Positions 21,564-30,987 of a stretch of 41,598 nucleotides of DNA are shown here, in pieces. Both the position numbers and the translations under genes were made by a program. Below the pieces are notes generated by a model that saw only the letters and a program-made list of their open reading frames with translations, was not told the DNA's origin and did not search any database. This DNA is from Sedimentisphaerales bacterium (GTDB lineage Bacteria > Planctomycetota > Phycisphaerae > Sedimentisphaerales > Anaerobacaceae): positions 1-41,598 of the forward strand of contig JAFGBG010000012.1 of NCBI GenBank assembly GCA_016933295.1. The letters are read 5' to 3'. Within the stretch, counting starts at the first letter, position 1. The number at the start of each line of letters is the position of its first letter.

Positions 21564-23600
21564 ATGGCACAGCAAGAATATCAAACCACACCAGAATCTG
21601 TTTGGAATCAAGGCGAATTCAATCCCCTTTCCGACGAGCAAATAACTGAATTAATCAGTCAAAACTGCACTTGTGATGACTGGTCGAAAGTTCAGGTTGC
21701 ACCGGATTTCAACGCTGAGAAAATAAAATCGACCCATTTCAGCGGGCAGATACGGTTAGGTGTGTTCGAGAAGCAAGTGTCTTTCTTCGGCGGCGTTAAA
21801 AAAAACGCCGGTATCAGCGATGCGACTATTCACAACTGCGTGGTCGGTAACAACGTTTACATAAGCCAGGTAAAAAACTACATTGCGAACTATATAATCG
21901 AAGATGATGCCGTAATAGACAATATCGATCTGCTCGCGGTAGAAGGCGAAAGCTCCTTCGGCAACGGGACTGAGGTTGCCGTTGTTAATGAAGCCGGTGG
22001 TAGAGAAATACCTATTTACGACCATCTGTCGGCACATTTAGCTTACGTCATTGCATTTTATCGTCATAAACCGGAAGTTATCAAAAAGCTGCAGGAAATG
22101 ATAGCGGGCTACTGCCGAGCTGTAAAAAGTTCCATGGGTGTCATCGGAAAAGCGGCAAAGCTTCTGAACTGCCGGATTATAAAGAATGTAAAAATAGGAC
22201 CCGCAAGCCAGATAGAAGGCGTAAACAGCCTCGAAAACGGCTCCGTCAATAGCTGCTCCGAAGACCCGGTATATATCGGCCCGGCAGTATTTGCAGAGGA
22301 CTTCATTGCGTGCAGCGGCTCGAAAATTACAGACGGTACGATTATCGATAAATGCTTCATAGGCCAGGGCACCGTTCTGTCAAAGCAGTATTCGGCGGAA
22401 AATTCCGTGTTTTTTGCGAATTGCGGCGGCTTTCATGGTGAGGCGTGTGCAATTTTTGCCGGACCTTATACGGTAACTCATCACAAATCCACGCTGTTGA
22501 TTGCCGGATTGTTTTCTTTCCTAAACGCCGGCAGCGGCACCAACCAAAGCAATCACATGTATAAGCTGGGGCCGGTCCATCAGGGAATAGTCGAACGCGG
22601 CTCTAAAACAGGCAGTGATTCCTATATGCTCTGGCCTGCAAAAGTCGGGGCGTTCACTGTTGTAATGGGCAGGCACTATCGAAACTCAGATACCTCGGAT
22701 TTGCCATTCTCATATCTGATCGAACACGAAGACGAAAGTATTCTCGCCCCCGGGGTAAATATCCGCAGTGTCGGCACGGTCCGAGACGCTCGAAAATGGC
22801 CGAAGCGAGACAGAAGGAAAAGCAGCGAAAAACTCGATTTAATAAACTTCAAGCTTCTCAGCCCGTACACAATACAAAAAATGCTCAACGGCAGAGATTT
22901 GCTTAAAAGCCTTAAAGCAACATCCGGCGAAACATCCGAGTTTTATACTTATCACAACGTTAAAATTAATAAAGCGTCACTTGAGAGAGGGATTGAGCTG
23001 TACGAAATCGGAATTTATAAATTTTTAGGCAACTGCTTTATTCACAGACTGGAAAGCAGAAATCTTCAAAATACCGAAGAACTCCGGACGGCACTTCTTC
23101 CCGAAACCGATGCAGGGCTGGGTAAATGGATAGATCTTGCGGGATTATTTGCTCCGGAAGAAGCCGTATCGAAAATGCTCTCCGAAATCGAAAATGGGAC
23201 TATCGATTCTCTGGAGCGTGTCACAGAAGCTTTCAAGTCGATATATGATGATTACCCAATGTACGAATGGGCATGGACGGCGGATATTCTGCAACAGGTT
23301 CTGGGCAAAAAAATCGACCAGATATTACCGGAAGATATTATCGAGCTCACAACAAAATGGAAAGAAGCCGTCATTAATCTTGACCAGCAGCTTTACGCCG
23401 ATGCCAAAAAAGAATTCGTCGCCACCGCCCAAATCGGTTTCGGGCTTGACGGCGACGAACAGACAAAACATAACGATTTCAGCTCCGTCAGGGGAACCTT
23501 CGAAGAAGACGATTTTGTCCTGGAAATCGAAAAACACATTTCCACCAAAACCGAACTTGCGAATAATCTTATAAGCCGAATGGAGAAAATAGGAAGATAA
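21564..23600 (+). CDS. DUF4954-family protein with left-handed beta-helix (hexapeptide) region
   Basis: The 678-residue product resembles DUF4954 proteins known mostly from Bacteroidota. The middle (about 85-400) shows hexapeptide-type turns (IHNCVVGNNVYI, IEDDAVIDNI, IKNVKIGPASQIEGV, VYIGPAVFAEDF, IDKCFIGQGTVLSKQ), the left-handed beta-helix common in sugar-nucleotide acyl- and nucleotidyltransferases. A helical C-terminal part (about 420-678) follows. The N-terminal 60 residues include LSDEQITELISQNC. No nucleotidyltransferase GxGTR-type motif is present. It lies 48 bases before nagB on the same strand, so a role in amino-sugar or sugar-nucleotide metabolism is likely but inferred. The start is supported by AAAAGGA. 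Confidence 0.75.
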   Translation: MAQQEYQTTPESVWNQGEFNPLSDEQITELISQNCTCDDWSKVQVAPDFNAEKIKSTHFSGQIRLGVFEKQVSFFGGVKKNAGISDATIHNCVVGNNVYISQVKNYIANYIIEDDAVIDNIDLLAVEGESSFGNGTEVAVVNEAGGREIPIYDHLSAHLAYVIAFYRHKPEVIKKLQEMIAGYCRAVKSSMGVIGKAAKLLNCRIIKNVKIGPASQIEGVNSLENGSVNSCSEDPVYIGPAVFAEDFIACSGSKITDGTIIDKCFIGQGTVLSKQYSAENSVFFANCGGFHGEACAIFAGPYTVTHHKSTLLIAGLFSFLNAGSGTNQSNHMYKLGPVHQGIVERGSKTGSDSYMLWPAKVGAFTVVMGRHYRNSDTSDLPFSYLIEHEDESILAPGVNIRSVGTVRDARKWPKRDRRKSSEKLDLINFKLLSPYTIQKMLNGRDLLKSLKATSGETSEFYTYHNVKINKASLERGIELYEIGIYKFLGNCFIHRLESRNLQNTEELRTALLPETDAGLGKWIDLAGLFAPEEAVSKMLSEIENGTIDSLERVTEAFKSIYDDYPMYEWAWTADILQQVLGKKIDQILPEDIIELTTKWKEAVINLDQQLYADAKKEFVATAQIGFGLDGDEQTKHNDFSSVRGTFEEDDFVLEIEKHISTKTELANNLISRMEKIGR

Positions 23601-23648
23601 AAATTAGCCGGAATTAAAGCGAGTAATCTTTAAAAAAAGGAGAGTATT

Positions 23649-24470
23649 ATGAGAGTAATTATCGAACCAAATTACGAACTGGCCTCGCAATGGGCCGCCA
23701 ATTATGTCGCCGGAAAGATAAAATCTTATATGCCGATCGAGTCAAAACCGTTCGTACTCGGCCTCCCAACAGGTTCTTCGCCGCTCGGCATGTACAAGGA
23801 ACTGATAAAACTCAATGCCGATGGAGTGCTTTCATTTGAGAATGTTGTCACCTTTAATATGGACGAATACGTCAACATTCCCGAAGAGCACCCGGAAAGC
23901 TATCATTCATTTATGTGGAACAACTTTTTCGGCCATATCGACATTAAAAAAGAAAACGTAAACATCCTCAACGGCAATGCGCCGGACCTCGAAGCCGAAT
24001 GCTTTTCTTACGAGGAAAAAATGGAAAAAGTCGGCGGCATCAATCTTTTTGTAGGCGGCATAGGACCGGACGGACATATCGCATTTAACGAACCGGGCTC
24101 TTCTTTGTCGTCAAGGACGCGCGTAAAAACCCTGACTTATGACACTATTCTGGCCAACTCGAGATTTTTCGACGGAGACGTCAATAAAGTCCCCAAAACC
24201 GCGCTGACAGTCGGCGTAGGAACTGTTTTGGATGCGGACGAGGTTCTGATTATTGTCAACGGCCACAACAAGGCACGCGCTTTACGGCATGCCATCGAAG
24301 GCAGCATTAATCATCTGTGGACTGTCAGTGCCCTTCAAATGCATCCGAAAGGTATTATTGTCTGCGATGAAGAAGCCACCGAAGAGCTCAAAGTCGGAAC
24401 GGCAAAATATTTCAAAGATATAGAATCCGCCAATCTCGATCCGGCAAAGCTCCTGAACTTTGAATTATAA
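23649..24470 (+). CDS. nagB: Glucosamine-6-phosphate deaminase
   Basis: NagB converts glucosamine-6-phosphate to fructose-6-phosphate and ammonia, the last step of GlcNAc catabolism. The 273-residue product keeps the active-site residues at E. coli positions: D72 in FNMDEY, and D141, H143 and E148 in [16 protein letters not shown]. The substrate loop [13 protein letters not shown] is also present. A strong AAAGGAG lies about 7 bases before the ATG. It is cotranscribed with the DUF4954 gene and converges on the foldase gene downstream, 28 bases away. No nagA is visible in the window. Confidence 0.97.
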   Translation: MRVIIEPNYELASQWAANYVAGKIKSYMPIESKPFVLGLPTGSSPLGMYKELIKLNADGVLSFENVVTFNMDEYVNIPEEHPESYHSFMWNNFFGHIDIKKENVNILNGNAPDLEAECFSYEEKMEKVGGINLFVGGIGPDGHIAFNEPGSSLSSRTRVKTLTYDTILANSRFFDGDVNKVPKTALTVGVGTVLDADEVLIIVNGHNKARALRHAIEGSINHLWTVSALQMHPKGIIVCDEEATEELKVGTAKYFKDIESANLDPAKLLNFEL

Positions 24471-24498
24471 TCCCTATCGGAGGTATATTTATCAACCT

Positions 24499-25575
24499 CT
24501 ACGCCCCGGTGTCGGCCGGATAAACAATCTCTGCCTCGGCTTTGAGTGACTCAATGTATGCGTTGGTCAGTTCGTTTTGTCTTTGTGTCGTGAGCTGTTG
24601 AATTAAATTATCCTTTACTTCGTCGAAAGGTATGGCACCAGCACCTCTTTGGTCTGTCACTCTTATTATATGATAGCCATATTCCGTCTCAACGATGTCA
24701 CTAATCTGGCCGAGATTCAATCCGAATGCCGCTTCTTCAAAAGGCGGCGTCATATCACCTTTGGAAAAAAAGCCCAGATCCCCACCCCTTTCAGCGGAGG
24801 GACAATTTGAATTGGCTTTTGCCAACATAGCAAAATCGGCGCCTTCTTTAATTTTCTTCAGCAATTCCTGGGCTTTGGCCTTGGCGACGGCTTTAGCCTC
24901 ATTAGGGTCGCCGCCTTGAGTGTACACGGGTTTAATGAGTATATGGCTCGCCCGGATTTGCTCACCTCTCTCAAACTGCTTTATATTTTCATCATAGAAT
25001 TTTCGCGCATCTTCCTCGGTTATATTCAACTTGCCCTCCAATTGAGCGCCTAAAACTCTCTCATATGCTAATCCTTTTCGAATTCTTTCTTTCTGCTCAT
25101 CAAAATTTTTCCCGTTTTCGATCAGTTTCTGTTTATAATCTTCCAGAGTTAAAGGCTCCGGCTGTGAAGAAAGCATTTGTGTGAGCGCATTAATCACTTC
25201 TTCGTCGGAGACTACGATATTCCCCTGCTTGACCTTTTCAGCCAGCAAACACTCGGCAACAAGCTGATCCAACGCCTGCGGTCTGATTTGTTTTCTATAT
25301 TGCTCTAAAATAGCCGGTGGCATTTGAGTAGTATTATTAGAAAATTGTGAAAGTGCATCATCAATTAAAGCCTGAACCCGGCTTTCAGTAATCTCAACTC
25401 CATTAACGACCGCCGCCACATTTACATCGGCAGGAACCTGAACAGCAGTCTGTGGTTCAGGTTGATTTGTATCCGTTCCTCCCTGACTTTTACTCTTTCT
25501 ACAACCAAATGTTAAAATAAAGGAAAATATTCCAAGGTAAGTTAGAATCTGAATAACAACACGAGTCTTTTTCAT
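24499..25575 (-). CDS. SurA/PpiC-type peptidyl-prolyl isomerase lipoprotein
   Basis: This is an extracytoplasmic folding catalyst. The 358-residue product has a lipoprotein signal with lipobox LTFGC (Cys25). A Ser/Gln-rich linker follows, then a SurA_N-like helical chaperone domain (about 55-200) and one parvulin domain (about 206-310) with IRASHILIKP, CPSAERGGDLGFF, PFEEAAFGL and YGYHIIRV. The C-terminal helix (about 315-350) completes the chaperone module. The start is supported by AAAGGA. It has one parvulin domain, as in PrsA, rather than the two of enterobacterial SurA. It stands alone on the minus strand and diverges from the M16 peptidase gene, which shares the 281-base promoter region. 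Confidence 0.92.
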   Translation of the reverse strand: MKKTRVVIQILTYLGIFSFILTFGCRKSKSQGGTDTNQPEPQTAVQVPADVNVAAVVNGVEITESRVQALIDDALSQFSNNTTQMPPAILEQYRKQIRPQALDQLVAECLLAEKVKQGNIVVSDEEVINALTQMLSSQPEPLTLEDYKQKLIENGKNFDEQKERIRKGLAYERVLGAQLEGKLNITEEDARKFYDENIKQFERGEQIRASHILIKPVYTQGGDPNEAKAVAKAKAQELLKKIKEGADFAMLAKANSNCPSAERGGDLGFFSKGDMTPPFEEAAFGLNLGQISDIVETEYGYHIIRVTDQRGAGAIPFDEVKDNLIQQLTTQRQNELTNAYIESLKAEAEIVYPADTGA

Positions 25576-25856
25576 AAAATTGTCCTTTCTTAGTTCAAGA
25601 AAAATAACACCCCATTTTCAAGGGCTGAAACCTATAGTATTTCAATAAACTGCCTATCTGTCAAAATATTTTCATTTTTCCTATCTCATTTGTATATATA
25701 GCAAATCCTTTACAATACCACCTTTTAGGTGATAGAATACCGATAAGTTACTGTTTTAAGGCGAAAACTTCAAAATAATGGAAATTCTGTTATAAGTATA
25801 TCGTATCATTAGTCTTATGAGTTTAGTCATTGTTAATGTTTACGGCGTATTAAACT

Positions 25857-27080
25857 ATGAAATTCGAACATAAAAAACTATCAAACGGTCTGGTTTTAAT
25901 CGGTGAAATTAATAACTCAGCTAAATCTTCGGCTGTCGGTTTTTTTGTTAAAACCGGCTCTCGCGATGAAATCAAGCAAATAAACGGCGTTTCACACTTT
26001 CTGGAACACATGTTGTTCAAAGGAACCGAAAAACTTAATGCATTCGAAGTAAACCAGTCATTTGACAAAACAGGTGCTCAATTTAATGCTTTTACGAGCG
26101 AAGAAAACACTGTTTTTTACGCCGCTGTACTTCCGGAATATATCGTAGAGGTAACCGGTCTTTGGGCGGAATTATTGAGGCCGGCATTGCGGGATGAGGA
26201 TTTCAATATTGAAAAGAACGTAATTAAAGAAGAAATCGCCATGTATAAGGATTTGCCGAGCTTCGATGTTGTGGATAGATGCAGAACCCTACACTTCGAC
26301 GGGCATCCCTGCAGCAACAGTGTGCTCGGAAGCGATGAAAGCATCGATAATCTGACAGCAGAACAAATGCGGCAGTATTTTTCCAATCGTTACTGCCCGA
26401 ACAATATGGTCCTGGCCTGTGCCGGTAATCTTGACTGGGCTCAAATATGCACGATCACTGAGCATCATTGCCGATTGTGGGAAGAACAGCCTGTAAAAAG
26501 AGAGCTTGCACACTCCGACGGAAGTAAAAGGAAGCTGAGAATTGAAAAAGAAAATCTCGTGCGTGAGCATATATGTCTTATGAATACCGGCGTCTCAGCA
26601 CAAGACCCGACGAGATTCGCCGCCTCGCTTCTGGGCACTATCACAGGTGATGAGGTCGGCTCACGGTATTACTGGGAACTTGTGGATAAAGCATTAGCCG
26701 AAGCGGCAACGATGCAATTCTCAGCCATGGATGGAACAGGTGCTTTTTACAGCTACTTTCGTTGCAGCAGTGAAAATCTCGACAAAGTACTCGATTGTGC
26801 CGACAAAATATTCCAGGACCTACAAGAACACGGCATAACCGAAGACGAATTGACAAAAGCGAAAAATAAAGTGCTTAGCGCATTGGTCATAAAAAATGAG
26901 TTACCAATGGGGCGTCTGATAGACCTCGGTTTTAACTGGATATATCTTGAACAGTACCGTACTATTCAGGATGATATAAACGCGATTAAAGCTGTATCCA
27001 TTGACGAAGTCAATACATTGATACAGAAACTTAATTTACGTGATTTTACACAGCTAACAATTGGGCCTGTAAAAAAATAG
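25857..27080 (+). CDS. M16 family zinc peptidase (processing-protease/insulinase type)
   Basis: The inverted zinc motif HFLEH at residues 47-51 and the downstream Glu ligand at E125/E126 (VIKEEIAMYKD) mark the catalytic N-terminal half. The C-terminal half has the inactive M16 domain with the usual TNELPMG-like segment (here IKNELPMGRL). At 407 residues it is a single-unit member of the mitochondrial-processing-peptidase/PqqF-like short class, with no signal peptide, so it is cytoplasmic or exported by another route. The ATG at 25857 has no clear ribosome binding site. The next gene starts within about 50 bases on the same strand. Confidence 0.92.
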   Translation: MKFEHKKLSNGLVLIGEINNSAKSSAVGFFVKTGSRDEIKQINGVSHFLEHMLFKGTEKLNAFEVNQSFDKTGAQFNAFTSEENTVFYAAVLPEYIVEVTGLWAELLRPALRDEDFNIEKNVIKEEIAMYKDLPSFDVVDRCRTLHFDGHPCSNSVLGSDESIDNLTAEQMRQYFSNRYCPNNMVLACAGNLDWAQICTITEHHCRLWEEQPVKRELAHSDGSKRKLRIEKENLVREHICLMNTGVSAQDPTRFAASLLGTITGDEVGSRYYWELVDKALAEAATMQFSAMDGTGAFYSYFRCSSENLDKVLDCADKIFQDLQEHGITEDELTKAKNKVLSALVIKNELPMGRLIDLGFNWIYLEQYRTIQDDINAIKAVSIDEVNTLIQKLNLRDFTQLTIGPVKK

Positions 27081-27131
27081 TTAAGATCCATTAGAGAACT
27101 TTGTGTGACGGCACAAGAGGAGGTAACGGTT

Positions 27132-27542
27132 GTGAGTAAGACAAACGACGATAAAAAGAGTGACATTAATGTTCTCAGGGCCAGGGATTTAATACCACCA
27201 TATCATAAGGAAAATTCTCAAGAACAGAAACAATCTGAAAAAGAGCAAGCCATGGAAAACGTCAATAACAGAGCTGAACACCAAAAAGGACATTCAGAAG
27301 AAACGCAATCATACAAGGAAGGAATACCAACGTTCGACCTGGCCAAACAGATTATGTCCGAGCAACGCAAAGTTGCGGCAGTTAAAAGAAAAAGAACCAA
27401 CAAAAAAAATGAAGATGTAATACATGAACACAAGAATCAACCGATAGATCATAAAGTTAAATCGATACCAACTTTGTCTCGTCAGGAGCAAATAATTGCA
27501 GAGATTGTAAAAAGAGATATCGAAATGCTAAGAAAGAAGTGA
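27132..27542 (+). CDS. Small highly charged protein with two IPT-type motifs, function unknown
   Basis: The 136-residue product has no membrane segment or signal and is very rich in Lys, Glu, Gln and Asn. Two related segments, IPTFDLAKQIMSEQRK (about residues 65-80) and IPTLSRQEQIIAEIVK (about 112-127), look like an internal repeat of a short helix-forming motif. The GTG at 27132 is chosen over an earlier GTG at 27105 because the strong GAGGAGG lies about 8 bases before it, which the earlier start would place inside the coding region. It follows the M16 peptidase gene by 51 bases, so it may be in the same operon, and precedes a terminator. The function is unknown. Confidence 0.7.
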   Translation: MSKTNDDKKSDINVLRARDLIPPYHKENSQEQKQSEKEQAMENVNNRAEHQKGHSEETQSYKEGIPTFDLAKQIMSEQRKVAAVKRKRTNKKNEDVIHEHKNQPIDHKVKSIPTLSRQEQIIAEIVKRDIEMLRKK

Positions 27543-27623
27543 CGGCTCATAATTTGTTTTATAAACTCACCACTCGAATTTCAACCATTTCATAAAAAAA
27601 CAGATTGAGAAAGCATAAATTTC

Positions 27624-27660
27624 AGGGCCTATACCCGGTGGGTACAGGCCCTTTGTTTTT
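27624..27660 (+). terminator. Intrinsic terminator after the small charged protein
   Basis: AGGGCCTATACCC (27624-27636) pairs with GGGTACAGGCCCT (27640-27652) with one mismatch and a GGT loop, followed by TTGTTTTT. It ends the plus-strand unit and lies between convergent transcription units. On the minus strand only a weak A/T tract follows, so bidirectional use is uncertain. Confidence 0.85.
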
Positions 27661-27701
27661 AACGCAGGTATTCTTTAATACCGAAAGAAACCGGGGGGGG
27701 C

Positions 27702-28205
27702 TCAATAGTAATATTTGAAATCGATGCTTATTTCCCACATATCCGGAAATCCTTCCTTCTTGTCAAGATTAACCTTAGTACACTGTAGGTTCGGCCAGCG
27801 TAGCTGGATCGCAGAGAGGAATCGCGCAAATGTGGTGATGTCAACCTGAGTTAATTTTACATAAGCCGACTGGCTTTTTTGGCCGCCGGAAGCTTGAACT
27901 GCCGTAGTTTCGAGCTTGCACTTGCTCGGCGGAATGCGACATGAAGAAGCAGCCTTGTCAACTGCTTGATAATATGTGAATTCTTCCTTCTCTTGATTCG
28001 GATCGACAGGGCCAAGCCGGATTGGATCAAGACTTAATATTTCTATCATAAGCGGCTCGGCTTTTATTTGATATTGCGTAATCATCCGATCCAGGTCTGT
28101 CCTGGCGTTGGGCAAGTACATAGCCCAGACCAATAAAGGCCACAGGGCGACGATGATTGGAATCGCTATATAATACAATATCGGATTTTTATGTATATTT
28201 TTCAT
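27702..28205 (-). CDS. gspM: Type II secretion protein M-like (GspM)
   Basis: GspM is a bitopic inner-membrane protein that pairs with GspL in the assembly platform of the type II secretion system. The 167-residue product has a cytosolic N-terminus, one transmembrane helix (about residues 10-30), then a coiled region and a ferredoxin-like-looking periplasmic domain rich in short beta segments (YVKLTQVDITTFARFLSAIQ, and MWEISIDFKYYY at the end). Sequence similarity to classical GspM is weak; the call rests on topology, length and position directly after gspL. It is the last gene of the operon. A run of eight G lies immediately after its stop codon. Confidence 0.7.
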   Translation of the reverse strand: MKNIHKNPILYYIAIPIIVALWPLLVWAMYLPNARTDLDRMITQYQIKAEPLMIEILSLDPIRLGPVDPNQEKEEFTYYQAVDKAASSCRIPPSKCKLETTAVQASGGQKSQSAYVKLTQVDITTFARFLSAIQLRWPNLQCTKVNLDKKEGFPDMWEISIDFKYYY

Positions 28206-28220
28206 AAGCTGCTTTCCCGA

Positions 28221-29687
28221 CTATTTCTTCGGCGCAACACTGATACTGAAATTGTCACGGTTTCCTTCGATATGATAGTTATCTTTCAAAAGTTCCAATC
28301 CGCTTTCCCCGAGCACATCGAAGAAAAACTTCGTATTGTCCCGACTCGAAGTATCACCCGTTATGGTGATATTCTGCCTTGAGATCATAAGTTTCTTTAG
28401 ATTGAGGTCTGTTTTTGCGGCACACTTATTGAAGGCCTTAAGTACCAGAGTCAATTTAGACAAAACGGAGGTTTCATCTGCAATCAAGCCTTTTTTTTCC
28501 GCTTCCAGTCGCCTTCTTATAGAGCTGAGATCTTTAACGATGGCACTGATATCCGCACCTGCAGATAGATTCTTCTGCGTGACGGCAAAGTAATCCTGGG
28601 CCAATTTGTTGCGCAAAGCCCCGATGTCCCTGCTGGTGTTGAATAAATCTCTCTGAAAGTAAAGGCCGACGGCAAGCAGTAAAACAGTGATAGAAATTGC
28701 GGCAAATTTCAGAGCATTCAGCATCTTTATTTTTTTGCCTTCATACGGGTGGAAATCATCTCGAAAATTCACTTTGTGCTCTTTTTCGAGAAGACTAAGA
28801 GCCGCCCCGCATCCAACGGCAAAATCAACATGGTCTATGGCATCGGCGGGAGTTTGTGAGCTGATCTGGTATGTTTCGAAACACGCAACATCCGTTACTT
28901 CGAGCCCCACTTTTTGACTGAGAATTTTCTCATCGACGGTTCCTTTAGAATCGAAAACACTCAGGCTGTTTATCGATCCGTTACTCTGGGCCAAAGCCAA
29001 AGTCATCAGCACTTCTCTGGTCAGCAGCTCTGTCCTTTTCTGTTTGGGACCGATAAGGAATGTTCGCACAATTGACGACTTCCGCGAGTCCGAACCGGTC
29101 GGCGGCGGTATAATCAAATACCCGCTGCGGCTGGAAAGCAACGCGAATAAAGTTCCCTGCCGGATTTGGTCTTCAGAGATGTTAGTGTTAAGATATCGCG
29201 AAAGACATTTTACGTCCGGCTCCATTGTTATAGGATCAAGATTATACTCCTGAAGAGCGATAAGTACTTCAGACAATATTTTTCGCTGTGCGGTAAAAAC
29301 CGTCAGATTCGAGCCGCTCTCGTTCGTCGAAGCTATCTCGAACGCCAGCGCCACGTCCGTAATGTCGGTCGCAAGAGCTTCTTCGGTATCGAATCTTATA
29401 GTTGCCGCTATTTGTTTTGTGTCGTTGAATTCACTTTGAACACCGTGTTGCATAAATAATGCGCAATCCAAAGCTACGGCAACTTCCGAAAACGACAGGT
29501 TTCTCTCGGAGCAGCCCTGAGCAATACGATTTGCCAGAGTTTGCATTTTTGCCTGGTCGGATTCCTCGGCTGAGACGCTAAAGCGGCCTATAATATTTGC
29601 ACCTCCGCTCTGCGAACTAATGCAAACTGCGGTCGCAGTATTCTTACTTACATATATACCCAGGTAATTATGAGACTCCACAGTCAA
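28221..29687 (-). CDS. gspL: Type II secretion protein L-like (PilM-type actin fold fused to PilN-type domain)
   Basis: The 488-residue product has an N-terminal actin-like domain of PilM/GspL type (about 1-290, beginning YLGIYVSKNTATAVCI), with SEVAVALDCALFM and further strand/loop blocks. One transmembrane helix follows (about 325-345), then a periplasmic coiled-coil and a PilN-like domain. This is the GspL architecture: the cytoplasmic part docks GspE and the periplasmic part docks GspM. The annotated frame starts with TTG at 29687; a GTG at 29681 sits about 10 bases after AGGAG and is equally plausible. It lies between gspK and gspM, 22 bases after gspK. Confidence 0.85.
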   Translation of the reverse strand: MTVESHNYLGIYVSKNTATAVCISSQSGGANIIGRFSVSAEESDQAKMQTLANRIAQGCSERNLSFSEVAVALDCALFMQHGVQSEFNDTKQIAATIRFDTEEALATDITDVALAFEIASTNESGSNLTVFTAQRKILSEVLIALQEYNLDPITMEPDVKCLSRYLNTNISEDQIRQGTLFALLSSRSGYLIIPPPTGSDSRKSSIVRTFLIGPKQKRTELLTREVLMTLALAQSNGSINSLSVFDSKGTVDEKILSQKVGLEVTDVACFETYQISSQTPADAIDHVDFAVGCGAALSLLEKEHKVNFRDDFHPYEGKKIKMLNALKFAAISITVLLLAVGLYFQRDLFNTSRDIGALRNKLAQDYFAVTQKNLSAGADISAIVKDLSSIRRRLEAEKKGLIADETSVLSKLTLVLKAFNKCAAKTDLNLKKLMISRQNITITGDTSSRDNTKFFFDVLGESGLELLKDNYHIEGNRDNFSISVAPKK

Positions 29688-29709
29688 TTTACTCCTAAAT
29701 AATCGGCTT

Positions 29710-30987
29710 TCATCCGTTAATTAAGGCGATTCTTTCTACTCTATCGCCGGTTTTAGTAATAGCTATAACCGATGAGGCCTTTGCAACTCCACTTACGGCA
29801 GTTATTTTTATCGTAAAAAAAGTGCTGCGTGTTGAAATATATTCTTCACATGCGCTTATCGAATCGCGGTATTTCGAAATTGAGTCTTTCAAATCCGCTA
29901 TATCCGTAAAAGGCTCCTTCCGTCTTCGCTGTATTATTTCTTCGGCGATTTCGACTTCGTTCCCACCGAAAATAAACGCCGCTTCCAAAACGTGCCGGGG
30001 GGCCGTATTGATATTAACTTTCCGCGAACCCCATGTTCCAATATACTTCAGCGCCGTTTCTTTACTATTACCGGTAACCGTATTCGGCCTGGCAAGAGCT
30101 TCCGTATCGAGCAGCGAACTGTGAAAAAGCCGTGCGAAATACGACGTCTGTTCAAAAATTTGCGTTTCGATCGTTGTGACTTTTCTTTGTACCCGTGTAG
30201 TAGTCGGTGTTCTGCGAGTCGAGCTTCTGTTCGTTGCCCTCGATGACGGTACCGGCGTTCTGACAACCCTTGTTATCGGTTTGAATTCCAGTTTGAACGG
30301 CTTGACATCGCCAATTTTATTCAATTCGTATTTTAGTGACTCGATTTGCTCGGATTCCAGCCCCGCCATTTCGCAAAATGTCACGAATCCGACTTCGGAC
30401 TCGATAGTCATCTCCGGATAATTCAGAAGCGCCCAGCCGAGCGGATATTTTGCATTTTCATCTTCAATTTCGATTTTCACTTTTACCGAGCCGATATCAA
30501 ATTCCTCCGGCTCGCTTATTAACGGCCATTCGGGACCGTACGGACCTCGAATCCGCATAGATCCGAAATCGTTGACGAGATAAACATCATTAAAATCGCT
30601 TGTATCGGAAGATTCAATTTTATCACCCGTTCTCCCGCTATCACCGATCGCCGATATCCCCGACTGAAGCTGCCATTTTGCCAAAAGTTCCTGACGTTCC
30701 GCCTCGTTAAGAGCAAACAAATCAGAAAAATCAGGTTCATTGGGCCGGCTTACAAGCTGCGGATCAATCTCTTTCAGAGTGGCAAGAGCGTATTTCACCG
30801 CAGAGTCACAACCGTAGCGGGCTTTACTATAATCTATTATATACTGATTGCGGTGACGTTGAGTCAAAACCTGGCTGCTTAAGGTATAACCAAGAATCGA
30901 CATCACGACCAGCAGTACCAGTGTGATCAACAATATGATGCCCGGTCGATTTTGACCGCTATTTCTGTTATAAAAGGCTTTTTTCAT
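29710..30987 (-). CDS. gspK: Type II secretion minor pseudopilin GspK
   Basis: GspK caps the pseudopilus tip with GspI and GspJ. The 425-residue product has the prepilin-type leader and hydrophobic helix (RPGIILLITLVLLVVMSI). It lacks the Glu5 of other pseudopilins, as is usual for GspK, and then carries the large alpha-domain with helix-hairpin-helix-like repeats of the T2SSK family (TVTGNSKETALKYIGTWG, VNINTAPRHVLEA, EEIIQRRRKEPFTDIADL). Length is above the common about 330 because of a Thr/Arg/Ser-rich insert around residues 255-280 (SSRATNRSSTRRTPTTTRV). The start overlaps the end of gspJ in an ATGA-type overlap of four bases. Confidence 0.9.
   Translation of the reverse strand: MKKAFYNRNSGQNRPGIILLITLVLLVVMSILGYTLSSQVLTQRHRNQYIIDYSKARYGCDSAVKYALATLKEIDPQLVSRPNEPDFSDLFALNEAERQELLAKWQLQSGISAIGDSGRTGDKIESSDTSDFNDVYLVNDFGSMRIRGPYGPEWPLISEPEEFDIGSVKVKIEIEDENAKYPLGWALLNYPEMTIESEVGFVTFCEMAGLESEQIESLKYELNKIGDVKPFKLEFKPITRVVRTPVPSSRATNRSSTRRTPTTTRVQRKVTTIETQIFEQTSYFARLFHSSLLDTEALARPNTVTGNSKETALKYIGTWGSRKVNINTAPRHVLEAAFIFGGNEVEIAEEIIQRRRKEPFTDIADLKDSISKYRDSISACEEYISTRSTFFTIKITAVSGVAKASSVIAITKTGDRVERIALING

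Noticed and set aside
27667-27700. Short hairpin GGTATT...AATACC and a run of eight G after gspM as a terminator
   Set aside because: The stem is only 6 base pairs with no T-run after it on the minus strand. The stronger hairpin at 27624-27652 explains the gene boundary better.
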